The notes under the pieces: model-generated
The model's input: the letters and a program-made list of their open reading frames with translations, nothing else
What the model was told of the DNA's origin: nothing
Databases searched by the model: none
Source: Syntrophus aciditrophicus SB
GTDB taxonomy: Bacteria; Desulfobacterota; Syntrophia; Syntrophales; Syntrophaceae
Direction: 5' to 3'
Assembly: GCF_000013405.1 (NCBI RefSeq)
Contig: NC_007759.1
Span: 2,729,001-2,793,000 of the forward strand
DNA: 64,000 bases
Shown here: positions 34,041-43,533 of the stretch, one piece after another
Position numbering within the stretch: the stretch's first letter is position 1
Layout: each line of letters begins with the position of its first letter
Translations under genes and position numbers: made by a program

Positions 34041-35018
34041 TCAACCACTCCCGCTTCCCCTCCCATACATCCCCGCCATCTTCTCCACTTCGCATTTCGC
34101 CTTCTCCCGGAGCCAGGCCGGTTCAAGGATTTCCGCGCCGGCGCCCCAGCGGAAGGCCCACCAGAGAACCTCGCGGGGTTCGGCGACCTGCACCTCGAAG
34201 CGGATGAATCCGCCATTTTCTATAGTGACGACCTGGCTGTGATGCCAGAGGGTTTCTTCGATATAGGGCCGGATGTGGGCGGTGAAACGCACCACGACCC
34301 TCTGGGTTGTCGTTCCCCCGAACACGGAAAAGGCATTCCGGTAACGTTTACCGAAGTCGTAATCATCGGGAATGGAAAATCGAATGGGAGTGAAGGCAAT
34401 GTCTCTGATCCGGTTCAGTCGGAACATCCGGACATCCCGGCGAAGGCAGGCATAGCCCTCCACATAGAGGGAGCGGTCCTGAAAAAAGAGATGATAGGGG
34501 TCCAGTTCTTCCCGTTCAGGTTGCGAATCCAGGGGTTTTTTGTACGTGAGGATAATGCGGCGTTTTTCGAAAATGGCCATACTGATCTTGTTCATGACCT
34601 CTTTCCGGCAGCCGTACCCTTCCCTCAGTACCAGATCATTGAAGAGGGAAACCGCCGTTTCCCTTATGGGGTCGGACAAACCGGCAGCCAGTTTGCGGGC
34701 GGCGTTAAGAACCTCAAAGCTGAGGCTATAATCTCCCGAAGCCGACAACTGCCGGGCAGCCATCAACAGAGCCCAACGCTCGCTCAACGTGAGGTTTTCA
34801 ACGGGGCAATAGGCAACCCGGGAAATGACGAACCGTCGCCGGCGGCGGTCCCAGGAAAATTCGAATCCGAGTTCCGCGAGCGCCGCCTTGTCCTTGTAAA
34901 ACTGCGCCCTGCTGATCCGGTGGATCTTAACGAGCTGCTCCACCGTGAGATAGGGTTCGCTTTTGATGTTCGAAATGAGCCGGATCAACCGGTGGGATTT
35001 TTTCAATCGTGATTTCAT
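34041..35018 (-). CDS. WYL-domain transcriptional regulator
   Basis: A 325-residue DNA-binding regulator. An N-terminal helix-turn-helix (YLTVEQLVKIHRISRAQFYKDK) precedes the WYL domain with LDPYHLFFQDRSLYVEGYA and MFRLNRIRDIAFTP, then a C-terminal WCX-like part. WYL proteins bind nucleic acid ligands and often control CRISPR-Cas or other defence genes. It is upstream of, and on the same strand as, the cas operon, but a recent IS256 copy now lies between. Regulation of cas genes is an inference from position. Confidence 0.88.
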   Translation of the reverse strand: MKSRLKKSHRLIRLISNIKSEPYLTVEQLVKIHRISRAQFYKDKAALAELGFEFSWDRRRRRFVISRVAYCPVENLTLSERWALLMAARQLSASGDYSLSFEVLNAARKLAAGLSDPIRETAVSLFNDLVLREGYGCRKEVMNKISMAIFEKRRIILTYKKPLDSQPEREELDPYHLFFQDRSLYVEGYACLRRDVRMFRLNRIRDIAFTPIRFSIPDDYDFGKRYRNAFSVFGGTTTQRVVVRFTAHIRPYIEETLWHHSQVVTIENGGFIRFEVQVAEPREVLWWAFRWGAGAEILEPAWLREKAKCEVEKMAGMYGRGSGSG

Positions 35019-35020
35019 TA

Positions 35021-35127
35021 TTAAAGTATCAACTTTCGCAGGAATAAGAGAATGGCAATGACAATGAGCACAGGAACTGCGAAGAGATACAGGACAAAAT
35101 CCGTATTATCAAGCCCTTTTAACTGCT
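35021..35127 (-). pseudogene. Fragment of a small membrane protein gene
   Basis: Read on the minus strand, the frame gives a C-terminal piece of ~34 residues, EQLKGLDNTDF followed by a hydrophobic helix (YLFAVPVLIVIAILLFL) and RKLIL, ending in TAA at 35,021. It has no start codon and a TAG lies in frame just upstream. It looks like the end of a broken gene directly before the WYL regulator; family unknown. Confidence 0.4.
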
Positions 35128-35433
35128 CCGCCTACAGCTGGGTAGACCGAGGCGGCAAAGCTATCTCAGGTATCTCAGGCGGATTGAAAGAAAGGTAAGG
35201 ATCGAGGGCAGGCTGAAAATCAGTGCGCGATGGCGGAATTCGGCTGCTCTGCTTGAAACGCCACGCACTTTATTCTATGATGATTTAAGAGGGATATCGG
35301 TGGGAGACACTTCCCCTGTGTCAGGCCGGCCTGAGTCGGAGACGGGTTATGCCGAGCAGAACGACTGCTTTCAGGCCGTACACTGGATCCCGGAATCATG
35401 GTCATCGGCGCTCAGCCGTGGAGGGAGATAAAG
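35128..35433. other. Non-coding interval before the archaemetzincin gene
   Basis: About 300 bases with no convincing gene. It should hold the promoters of the divergent WYL regulator and archaemetzincin genes. A short direct repeat (TATCTCAGG twice, near 35,161-35,180) is the only structure I see. Confidence 0.4.
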
Positions 35434-35970
35434 ATGATGGAGAACATTCTGCTGATTCCCATAGGCGCTGTCGATTCGGGCATTCTCGATTCGACGGCCG
35501 GCGCGTTACGGGAAATCTTCGGTTGCGAAGCCATGTCAGGAAAATCGCAGCCTGTCCCACCCGAAACATACGATGCGCGGAGACGCCAATACGCGTCCCA
35601 CAGAATTCTGAAAATTCTGGAGCCCCTGAAACCGGACAGGCACACAATCCTCCTTGGGGTGATCGATTTGGATCTTTATGTTCCGCAACTCAACTTTGTC
35701 TTCGGGGAGGCGGATCCGGCGGCGGGTGTCGCGATCATCGCCCTGCCCCGTCTTCGGCAGGAGTTCTATGGCCTCAAACCCGACAGGGTGATTTTCCTCC
35801 TGCGCGCGGCAAAAGAGGCGATCCACGAACTGGGGCATCTCCAGGGCCTCGACCATTGCCCCGATCCCGGATGCGTCATGCATTTCTCGAACAGTCTCAG
35901 GGACACGGATGTGAAAGAGGCGCGTTTCTGTGCCGCATGCAGGGAAAGCCTCATGAAGCCGGGATCATGA
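35434..35970 (+). CDS. Archaemetzincin-family zinc protease
   Basis: A 178-residue protein with the full archaemetzincin zinc signature: HELGHLQGLDHC, then CVMHFSNSL and FCAAC, so both the catalytic zinc (HExxHxxGxxH) and the four-cysteine structural site are present. The family is best known from archaea and vertebrates, with scattered bacterial members. No signal peptide is visible, so it is probably cytoplasmic. The ATG at 35,434 follows GGAGGG. Substrate unknown. It converges with the MBL-rhodanese gene, 24 bases apart. Confidence 0.9.
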   Translation: MMENILLIPIGAVDSGILDSTAGALREIFGCEAMSGKSQPVPPETYDARRRQYASHRILKILEPLKPDRHTILLGVIDLDLYVPQLNFVFGEADPAAGVAIIALPRLRQEFYGLKPDRVIFLLRAAKEAIHELGHLQGLDHCPDPGCVMHFSNSLRDTDVKEARFCAACRESLMKPGS

Positions 35971-35994
35971 CGGATTCGGAATGGCGTTTCGAAA

Positions 35995-37353
35995 TCAGAC
36001 AATCTTACAGGTGGTGGAATTCCAGCCTATGAGTCCACCCAGAACGACCGCCATGTTTTCCCACCCGGCCCGTTCCAGCAGACTGGCGGCGATCATGGAA
36101 CGCAGGTCGCTGGCGCAGAAGATATAAACAGTCCCGTCTTTCGGCACTTCGTCCATGCGCCCCGGCAGCAGGGTAAGATGAATATTGAGGGCGCCGGATA
36201 TGGCCCCATAGGTCTCCCGTTCTTCTTCGCTGCGGACATCAAGAATATATGCCTTCTCTCCCGCGTCCAGGAGCCTGCACAGATCGGTAACCGGAACCAT
36301 CCGCACCGTCCGGTTCTCGTATCCCGCCGTGTGCCAGGACAGCATTCCACCGGCCAGATACCCTGCCGGACATTCATAGCCCATTCGGATCAGATAGCGG
36401 ACAACCGGGCTCAGATCATCGCAATCGTGTATGAGAAGAAGAGGCCGGTCATAGGGAAGAAACCAGCCGGCATATCCCGGAAGGCCGCCCAGCCAGATCG
36501 AAAGCGCGCCGGGCACGTGGGCCGCCCCGAAACCGAGCTCCATGCGGGTATCCACGACGAGGGACGATTCGAGCCGGGAGGCGAAGGCTGCCGCCGTCAG
36601 GGGTGTCGGGACAGGAAGAGCCCCCAGCAGAGGCGGGCCTTCGAGGTTCAGCCGTTCCATCTCCCGGAAATAAGGAGCGTATTCCAGCTTCCGCGCCACA
36701 CCCCGGATGAAGGCGTCGCGGTCGGGAAACTGAAGTTTCGGATTATAGCGGCGCTCCAGGCCGATCGTGGTCCAGAGACGGTCCGAAATGTCGCCCGCGC
36801 AGACGGACCCCGCGCCATGACCCGCACAGACGATCACCTCATCGCCCAGAGGCAGGAGACGGCGGTGCAGGGTATCATACAGGAGCCAGGCCATCTTCTT
36901 CATCCGGTCTTCCCCGAGAAAATCCACCCGTCCCACATCCCCGGCAAAGAGGGCGTCTCCCGTAAAAACCATCCAGGGATTGCCGTCGGCGTCGTAGAGC
37001 AGGTAACTCATGCTGCCCGGAGTATGACCCGGCGAATGAATCGCTTCCAGTTTCAACCGGCCGATTTTCCAGGTCTGCCCATCCCCGACCGCTTCTCCGT
37101 ATTGATAATCCCACTGGCCGTCGGCATGCCAGATCTCCGCCCCGGTACGGGCCGCCAGTTCCACCGAACCCAGGACAAAATCCTCGTGCCGGTGAGTCTC
37201 CAGGACGGCAACAATACGATACCCCTGAAATGTCGCCGCTTCCAGATAGACATCGATGTCACGGCGCGGATCGATCACCACGGCCTCGCGACTGTCGCCG
37301 ACCAGATAGGAATACTGGGCCAGTCCTTCAGATTCGATTCGCTGAAAAAGCAT
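35995..37353 (-). CDS. MBL-fold hydrolase with two rhodanese domains
   Basis: A 452-residue three-domain protein. The N-terminal metallo-beta-lactamase fold has THRHEDFVLGS, HSPGHTPGS, VFTGDALFAGDVGR and CAGHGAGS as metal ligands, close to persulfide dioxygenases (ETHE1 type). Two rhodanese domains follow, each with a Cys in the active loop: HDCDDLSPVVRYL and FCASDLRSM. I infer sulfur-transfer or persulfide metabolism. The start at 37,353 is supported by AAGGAGG; the longer upstream frame is not needed. Confidence 0.88.
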   Translation of the reverse strand: MLFQRIESEGLAQYSYLVGDSREAVVIDPRRDIDVYLEAATFQGYRIVAVLETHRHEDFVLGSVELAARTGAEIWHADGQWDYQYGEAVGDGQTWKIGRLKLEAIHSPGHTPGSMSYLLYDADGNPWMVFTGDALFAGDVGRVDFLGEDRMKKMAWLLYDTLHRRLLPLGDEVIVCAGHGAGSVCAGDISDRLWTTIGLERRYNPKLQFPDRDAFIRGVARKLEYAPYFREMERLNLEGPPLLGALPVPTPLTAAAFASRLESSLVVDTRMELGFGAAHVPGALSIWLGGLPGYAGWFLPYDRPLLLIHDCDDLSPVVRYLIRMGYECPAGYLAGGMLSWHTAGYENRTVRMVPVTDLCRLLDAGEKAYILDVRSEEERETYGAISGALNIHLTLLPGRMDEVPKDGTVYIFCASDLRSMIAASLLERAGWENMAVVLGGLIGWNSTTCKIV

Positions 37354-37664
37354 GGACAACCTCCTTGATGAGAAAACCGGGACCATCACCCGGGCGAAAA
37401 CGACCAGGTATGATCTGCAAACGCTTTGTTCAAAATGGGCATGACCGCACAATTCAAGGTGGATTATAGATTAAAGTCAGAGGTAGTTGCCAGAAAAAAG
37501 TAGCGGAGAAAAAGTGACCGACGGTGCTTTCCGCTCCTCTTCAATCCGTTGCATCCTCCCTGTTCCTGTGGTAAAAATAGCAATGATTTCCTGTTCTTTT
37601 TATCTTCACTTTTCTCTATGCGATCCATGAAATATGGGTAAGGAGAAACGAAAGGAGCCACGTC
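37354..37664. other. Divergent intergenic region before copZ
   Basis: About 310 bases between the divergent MBL-rhodanese and copZ genes. No gene is seen. A good ribosome site (AAAGGAG) precedes copZ. I do not recognise a copper-regulator operator by eye. Confidence 0.4.
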
Positions 37665-37865
37665 ATGAAGAAGATCAAGATTTCGGGCATGAGCTGCAAT
37701 CACTGCGTGATGGCGGTCACCAGGGCGTTGCACGGCATCGAGGGGATCAGGGATGTCTCGGTTGATCTGAAGACCGGTGAAGCGACCTTCGAGGAAACGA
37801 TCCCTGTGGATCCGGAAATCATCCGAAAGAGAATCTCTGAAGCGGGGTACGAAGTTGTCGGATAA
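37665..37865 (+). CDS. copZ: Copper chaperone (heavy-metal-associated domain)
   Basis: A 66-residue ferredoxin-like metal chaperone with the copper motif GMSCNHC near residue 10. It would carry Cu(I) to the ATPase encoded next. Its end overlaps the proposed start of copA by 11 bases, so the two are translationally coupled. Confidence 0.93.
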   Translation: MKKIKISGMSCNHCVMAVTRALHGIEGIRDVSVDLKTGEATFEETIPVDPEIIRKRISEAGYEVVG

Positions 37866-40335
37866 GGCGATCCTTCATATCTCGGGGATGACCTGCGCTT
37901 CCTGTGTGCGCCGCGTGGAGGAGGGACTGCGGGAAATGGCCGGCGTGGAGAAGGCCGCGGTCAATTTCGCCACCGAGCAGGCCGTCGTGGACTTCGATCC
38001 CGCTGCGGTCAAGCCTGAGCAGCTCGGTAAAAAGGTCCGGGAACTGGGGTACGAGGTCGTCAGGATCGATCAGCCCGTTTCCGGGGGGCTGGATAAAACG
38101 ACGATCTCCGTCGGCGGAATGACCTGCGCCGCCTGCGTGCGCCGCGTGGAGAACGCCCTGAAAACCGTCGGCGGCGTGAAGGATGTGTCGGTCAATCTGG
38201 CTACAGCCCGGGCCACCGTTCTCCATGAACAAACCTGGAATGGCGTGGCGGGCCTGAAGCAGGCCGTCACCGATCAGGGCTACGAATTTCTCGGCGTTCT
38301 CGACGAGCTTCAGGAAGACCCCATCGCCGCCGCCCGAATCCGGGAAATCCGGGACCTGAGACTCCGGTTTACCGTGGGGGCCGTCCTCAGCGTCATCATC
38401 TTCATGGGCTCCATGCAGCACTGGTTTCCCTTTCTCCATGCCATCCCGCCGCGCCCCCTGCAAATGGTTCTCTTTGTTCTCACTGCCCCTGTCGTCTTCT
38501 GGGTGGGCAGCCGCTTTTTTGTCGGCGCGCTCAAGGCGGCCCGGCAGAAGACCAGCGACATGAACACCCTCGTGGCCATCGGCGCGTTATCCGCCTATCT
38601 CTATTCCGCCCTGGCCACCTTTTTTCCCCGGTTCTTTGCCGAAGCGGGCATTATGCCTCATGTCTACTATGACGGGGCGGCGGTCATCGTAACCCTGATC
38701 CTCCTCGGGCGGCTGCTGGAAGCGGGGGCCAAGGGCCGGACTTCCCAGGCGATCCGGCGGCTCGTCGGGCTCAAACCGAAGACCGCCCGCGTCGTGCGCG
38801 ACGGCCGGGAACAGGACATCCCCGTGGAGGAACTGCTCAAAGGCGATCTCATCGTGGTCCGGCCGGGGGAAAAGATCCCCACGGACGGCATCGTCCGGTC
38901 CGGCGCTTCTGCAGTGGACGAATCCATGCTGACGGGGGAAAGCGTGCCAGTCAACAAGGAGCCGGGCAACGAGGTTTTCGGCGCCACGTTGAACCGGAGC
39001 GGGAGTTTCACCTTCGAAGCGACGAAGATCGGGGCGGAAACGGCCCTGGCCCAGATCATCCGGCTGGTGGAAGAGGCCCAGGGTTCTAAGGCCCCCATTC
39101 AGAGGCTGGCTGACCGTGTGGCGGCGGTCTTTGTCCCCACCGTTCTGGCCATCGGGTTGGTGACCTTTATCGTCTGGTATTTCTTCATCCCCGAACCTGT
39201 TTTCAGCCGCGCCCTTCTGAATTTCGTCTCCGTTCTGGTCATTGCCTGTCCCTGCGCCCTCGGACTGGCCACTCCTACGGCGGTCATGGTGGGAACGGGT
39301 CTGGGGGCGGAACACGGCATCCTGATCAAGGGCGGAGAAAGTCTGGAAAAGGCCTATCGGCTGACTATCGTGGTTTTTGACAAGACGGGCACCCTGACCC
39401 GGGGGGAGCCGGAGGTGACGGATATCGTTCCGGCGGAGGGATTCACACCGCAAAATGTCCTTCAAACGGCGCTTTCCATCGAATCCCTGTCAGAGCATCC
39501 CCTGGCCCAGGCCATCGTGAAACGGGGAAAAGCGGAGGGACTGTCTCCCCTGCCCGTGGAAAACTTTGAAGCGCTGTCCGGATTGGGAACGAGGGCAAAA
39601 ATTGCAGGCAGATCCTGCCTGCTGGGAAATCCCCGTCTTATGGTCCAGGAAGGCATGGCCCTGCAGGGGTTGGATCGGCAGGCTGCCGACCTCGCCGGCC
39701 AGGGAAAGACCTGCGTTCTGGTCGCCGAAGAGGGGCTGGTCATTGGCCTGATTGCCCTGTCCGATGTGCCGCGGGAATCGGCCGGAGCGGCCATCGCCGC
39801 TCTCAAGGTTGCGGGGCTCCGGGTGGCCATGATCACCGGCGACAACGCCAGCACCGGTCAGGCGATCGCACGGCAGCTGGAGATCGATCAGGTTCTGGCG
39901 GAGGTGCTGCCCGGCGACAAGGCCAGAGAAATCCGGCGTCTGCAGCAGGAGGGACAGATCGTGGCCATGGTCGGCGACGGCATCAACGACGCGCCGGCCC
40001 TGACGGCGGCGGATATCGGCATCGCCATCGGCGCCGGAACGGATGTAGCCATCGAGGCCAGCGACATCACCCTGATGACCGGCGATCTCCAGGCCGTTCC
40101 CCGGGCCATCCGACTTTCTTTCGAAACCATGAAGGTCATCCGTCAGAACCTCTTCTGGGCCTTCATTTACAACATCATCGGCATTCCCATCGCTGCCGGG
40201 GTGCTCTACCCCTTCTTCGGCATCCTGCTTAATCCGGAGTTCGCCGCAGCCGCCATGGCTCTGAGTTCTGTCTCCGTCGTCAGTAATTCTCTGCGTCTCC
40301 GCCACACGGGGTTAAAGAAAGATAAAAACGGATAA
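37855..40335 (+). CDS. copA: Copper-exporting P1B-type ATPase
   Basis: About 826 residues. Two N-terminal metal-binding domains each have a GMTCxxC motif (GMTCASC and GMTCAAC). The membrane CPC motif ([13 protein letters not shown]), the phosphorylation site [10 protein letters not shown], the TGES loop ([11 protein letters not shown]) and the hinge [10 protein letters not shown] are all intact, giving a Cu(I) exporter. I chose a TTG at 37,855, overlapping copZ; the open frame extends upstream to 37,777, but that part is inside copZ in another frame. A terminator follows. Confidence 0.94.
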   Translation: MSDKAILHISGMTCASCVRRVEEGLREMAGVEKAAVNFATEQAVVDFDPAAVKPEQLGKKVRELGYEVVRIDQPVSGGLDKTTISVGGMTCAACVRRVENALKTVGGVKDVSVNLATARATVLHEQTWNGVAGLKQAVTDQGYEFLGVLDELQEDPIAAARIREIRDLRLRFTVGAVLSVIIFMGSMQHWFPFLHAIPPRPLQMVLFVLTAPVVFWVGSRFFVGALKAARQKTSDMNTLVAIGALSAYLYSALATFFPRFFAEAGIMPHVYYDGAAVIVTLILLGRLLEAGAKGRTSQAIRRLVGLKPKTARVVRDGREQDIPVEELLKGDLIVVRPGEKIPTDGIVRSGASAVDESMLTGESVPVNKEPGNEVFGATLNRSGSFTFEATKIGAETALAQIIRLVEEAQGSKAPIQRLADRVAAVFVPTVLAIGLVTFIVWYFFIPEPVFSRALLNFVSVLVIACPCALGLATPTAVMVGTGLGAEHGILIKGGESLEKAYRLTIVVFDKTGTLTRGEPEVTDIVPAEGFTPQNVLQTALSIESLSEHPLAQAIVKRGKAEGLSPLPVENFEALSGLGTRAKIAGRSCLLGNPRLMVQEGMALQGLDRQAADLAGQGKTCVLVAEEGLVIGLIALSDVPRESAGAAIAALKVAGLRVAMITGDNASTGQAIARQLEIDQVLAEVLPGDKAREIRRLQQEGQIVAMVGDGINDAPALTAADIGIAIGAGTDVAIEASDITLMTGDLQAVPRAIRLSFETMKVIRQNLFWAFIYNIIGIPIAAGVLYPFFGILLNPEFAAAAMALSSVSVVSNSLRLRHTGLKKDKNG

Positions 40336-40384
40336 TTTATGTATTTTTCTCATTTTCTGTTTTATATTAGCCTGTCTCTTTTTT

Positions 40385-40412
40385 AAAAACCGGTTTTCCG
40401 GTTTTTCCTTTT
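40385..40412 (+). terminator. Rho-independent terminator after copA
   Basis: A perfect 9-bp stem AAAAACCGG/CCGGTTTTT with a TTTT loop followed by CCTTTTC, 50 bases after the copA stop. Confidence 0.7.
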
Positions 40413-40599
40413 CTCCCATGCCCTTAAACCAGCGGGAGGAAAAGATGAATCGCCCGCTTATTGTTTATTGTTCTCTGCAACCTGATAACCGGCAGACTTT
40501 CAGAGCGTTTCCCGAAGTTCTGAGATTTTGCACCCCCTGATAAAACTGTCTGTTGACCCGAAGGGATGTGCCCCTGATTTCTGTGGCGGATGGATAAAG

Positions 40600-43011
40600 A
40601 TGACGGATACGAAACAGGATATGATGGAGGATAAAAGAGAACATCCGAAGGCGGAAAATTTACCAAAGATCGAAGTGGGGTGTGGCGCTGCAAAGGGCGA
40701 TGATTCCTACGCAGCCGGATTCAAGGCGGCCGGCAAGGCACTGGCGGGCATCACTTCTTATCGTTTGTCAGCGGTCATTGTGTTTGCTTCAGCATCCTAC
40801 CATCTCGATGAGGTTCTCTCGGGCATCCGCGCTGCGGTGGGCCGGGTGCCGATATTCGGCGCCAGTTCCGCGGGAGAAATCTGCAACGGGACTCTCTCGG
40901 AAAGTGTGTCGGTGACGGCGCTGGCCTCGCCCTTTCTTTCGGTCGGGGTCGGGATCGGGAAAGAGGTGTCGACAGACTGGCGGAAGGCCATACATGCGGC
41001 CATAGATTCCGGCGGTTTGAATCGCTACTTCACTCCCCAGGACGGCTCTTACTATAACTCGATGACTCTTGAAGGCCGCTCGGCGTTCGCCATATTGTTC
41101 TCGCCGGCAAGCACTTCCCATTCCGATTCCTACAGTCCCGAAATCCTGGAAGAACTCAAACGTCTTTCCCTGGGGCGCCTCCTGTTTTTCGGTGGGGCGG
41201 CAGTCGACGCGGAAAAGACGAGCGGCCACGAAAATTTCATCTTTTATAACGATCAGGTCTGCTCTGACAGCATGATCCTGGCGGTCTTTGAAACCACCCT
41301 CAGATTCGGAATCGCCATGGGTCACGGGCTCCATCCAACAGCAAAAAGAGCGAGAATCACCCGGGTCCGGGATTACGAAGTTCTGGAACTCGACGGAAGA
41401 CGCGCTGCCGATGTTTTCGCGGAGTTTCACGATCTTAAAAAAGCAGATCTGGAAAGCAAACCCCTTTTCGAGCAGAATTTGAACCATTTGGGCATGCGCG
41501 ATGCTCTGGGACATTACACGATTTTTACCCCTCGCTGCTTTACTCCGGAAGGAGGCATCCTCCTCGCGCATCCGGCTCCGGAAGGGGCTTTTCTGGTTCT
41601 GATGGAAGCCGTCGAGGACGACATGATCGCCGCGGGAAAGAACACCCTGCGCCAGGCAATGATGCAGTCCGGAATCAACAGGCCCGCCGCGATCCTGGTC
41701 TGCTCCTGTTTCCTGAGAATGCTTCTTCTGGGAAACCGCATTGATGAGGAAATCGCGGCGATCACCGATATCATGCCCGGCACCCCCGTTACGGGTTTCT
41801 ATTCAGCCGGTGAACAGGGAAGCAATGACGATCACATCAGCCGCCATAACAACGAGTCCATCGTCATTCTGCTTCTGGGCAACGAACTTTCTTACGCCGC
41901 ACAGGTGGCCGGCGAAAATCGGATCATGCAGAGGGCTCTTGAATTTCGCATCTCCGAGCAGAAAAGACTGGAAAAGGAATTGGCTGATCAGGTCAGATTT
42001 CTCCAGACTTTGATCAAAACCATTCCCAGTCCTGTGTTTTACAAGGATCAGCAGGGAAGATATCTGGGCTGCAACAGGGCCTTCGAGGAATATAATCATA
42101 TCAGCCGGACATATCTTCTGGGAAAATCCAACTGGGATTTCCTGCCCAGGGACCAGGCGGAACTGCACTGTAAGGTTGACGCCGACCTGGCTGAAAAAGG
42201 CGGAAAAGCGGTTTATGAATGCTCCATCGCCGGCAAGGACGGTGAACTCTTTCATTTCCTGAACAACAAAGCTGTTTTCCACCGGGCCGACGGCTCATTG
42301 GGCGGCATTATCGGAGTCCTGGTCGACATAACGGATCGTAAAAACACAGAAGAAGCTCTACGAGCCAGCGAGGAAAAGTTTCTCAAAGCTTTTCACAACA
42401 ATCCCACCATGATGATTATCTGTACGGCCGATGAGGGACGGGTAATTGAGGTCAACGACAGCTGTCTGCGGATCATGGGTTTTACGCGCCTGGAGATGAT
42501 GGGGAAAACATCGGGGCAGCTGAATATTCATGCCTGCCTGGAACAACGGGACACTCTGTTGAGGATGATGGAAGAAAAGGGCAGCGTGAGGAACATGGAA
42601 ATCTCTTTGCGTACAAAAAGCGGAGAAATCCGCCATTGCCTTTTTTCAGCGGAACAGATTCAGTTGCAGAAAGGGAATCACATTCTGCTGCTTCTGCAGG
42701 ACGTCACGGATCAGAAACGTTCAGAGGAAGAACGGCTGCAGCGAATACGATTGCAGAGCATTCTGAACATGGCGGGTACGATCTGCCATGAATTCAACCA
42801 GCCGATGCAGGTTCTCTCCGGATACATCGATCTCCTGCTGTCCCGTGCGTGGGAGGATTCGAAAGTCCACGGAAGCCTGCTTAAAATCAAAGAACAGACG
42901 GCACGGATGACGCAGATTACGCGGAAGCTCATGACTCTTAACGACCCTTCTGTTCAGGATTACGCCGGGATAGGCAAGATTGTGAATCTGAATGGAGACC
43001 AGGGGAAATAA
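40600..43011 (+). CDS. FIST-PAS-PAS sensor with a HisKA-like domain but no ATPase domain
   Basis: About 803 residues and cytoplasmic. FIST ligand-sensing domains fill the first half (VPIFGASSAGEIC; LLGNRIDEEIAAI; TGFYSAGEQG). A coiled linker and two PAS domains follow (VFYKDQQGRYLGCNRAF; IICTADEGRVIEVNDSCLRI). The C-terminus has an H-box, ICHEFNQPMQVLSGY, with His near residue 730, then stops ~70 residues later. The N, G1 and G2 boxes of the ATPase domain are absent, so it cannot phosphorylate itself without a partner. A single-domain response regulator follows 33 bases later. The ATG at 40,600 is preferred; a TTG at 40,528 is an alternative. Confidence 0.85.
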   Translation: MTDTKQDMMEDKREHPKAENLPKIEVGCGAAKGDDSYAAGFKAAGKALAGITSYRLSAVIVFASASYHLDEVLSGIRAAVGRVPIFGASSAGEICNGTLSESVSVTALASPFLSVGVGIGKEVSTDWRKAIHAAIDSGGLNRYFTPQDGSYYNSMTLEGRSAFAILFSPASTSHSDSYSPEILEELKRLSLGRLLFFGGAAVDAEKTSGHENFIFYNDQVCSDSMILAVFETTLRFGIAMGHGLHPTAKRARITRVRDYEVLELDGRRAADVFAEFHDLKKADLESKPLFEQNLNHLGMRDALGHYTIFTPRCFTPEGGILLAHPAPEGAFLVLMEAVEDDMIAAGKNTLRQAMMQSGINRPAAILVCSCFLRMLLLGNRIDEEIAAITDIMPGTPVTGFYSAGEQGSNDDHISRHNNESIVILLLGNELSYAAQVAGENRIMQRALEFRISEQKRLEKELADQVRFLQTLIKTIPSPVFYKDQQGRYLGCNRAFEEYNHISRTYLLGKSNWDFLPRDQAELHCKVDADLAEKGGKAVYECSIAGKDGELFHFLNNKAVFHRADGSLGGIIGVLVDITDRKNTEEALRASEEKFLKAFHNNPTMMIICTADEGRVIEVNDSCLRIMGFTRLEMMGKTSGQLNIHACLEQRDTLLRMMEEKGSVRNMEISLRTKSGEIRHCLFSAEQIQLQKGNHILLLLQDVTDQKRSEEERLQRIRLQSILNMAGTICHEFNQPMQVLSGYIDLLLSRAWEDSKVHGSLLKIKEQTARMTQITRKLMTLNDPSVQDYAGIGKIVNLNGDQGK

Positions 43012-43044
43012 CGGAATCTATTTTTCAGAAAGGAAAATTTTACT

Positions 43045-43446
43045 GTGGGCGATAAAAAAATTCTTCTTGTAGATGATGAAGATCAAATCCTTCAGATGCT
43101 GAAAGAGGCGTTCAGCCTTTACGGCTATAAGGTCAAGACTGCATCAAGCGCGGAGGAGGCCCTGGACGTTCTCGCGAAGGAAAGCATCATGGTCATGTTC
43201 CTGGATCTCAAACTCCCCGGCATGAGTGGCCTCGATCTTTGCCGGCAGATCAGAAAAGACAATCAGATCGCCGTTATCCACGCTCTGACCGGCTACAGCA
43301 ACTTTTTCGGGTTTCTGGAATGCCGGAGTGCCGGTTTTGACGATTTCTTCACGAAACCGGTCGCGCTGAAGGCGCTTTTCAAGGCTGCCGAGGAGGCCTT
43401 TGAAAAACTCGAGCGCTGGAAAGTTTTTGTATACGACCTGGCATGA
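43045..43446 (+). CDS. Single-domain response regulator
   Basis: A 133-residue receiver domain with acidic pocket LLVDDEDQ, phospho-acceptor Asp54 in MFLDLKLPGMSG, the Thr of HALTGYS and the Lys of FFTKPVALKAL. No output domain. It starts with GTG after GGAAAA and most likely partners with the FIST-PAS sensor upstream. Confidence 0.9.
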   Translation: MGDKKILLVDDEDQILQMLKEAFSLYGYKVKTASSAEEALDVLAKESIMVMFLDLKLPGMSGLDLCRQIRKDNQIAVIHALTGYSNFFGFLECRSAGFDDFFTKPVALKALFKAAEEAFEKLERWKVFVYDLA

Positions 43447-43533
43447 CCTCATCCACGCGCCCCCATCACGCCCCGCGTGACGAGACAAAGTCCCGTTCCG
43501 CCCGCCGCCTGTTAAACCGAACTCCTGATCCGT

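Noticed and set aside
38587-40305. Minus-strand frames opposite copA (up to 292 codons)
   Set aside because: Shadow frames; copA motifs are complete on the plus strand.
43460-43490. GC-rich TCACGC/GCGTGA hairpin after the response regulator as a terminator
   Set aside because: Short stem and no U-run on either side.
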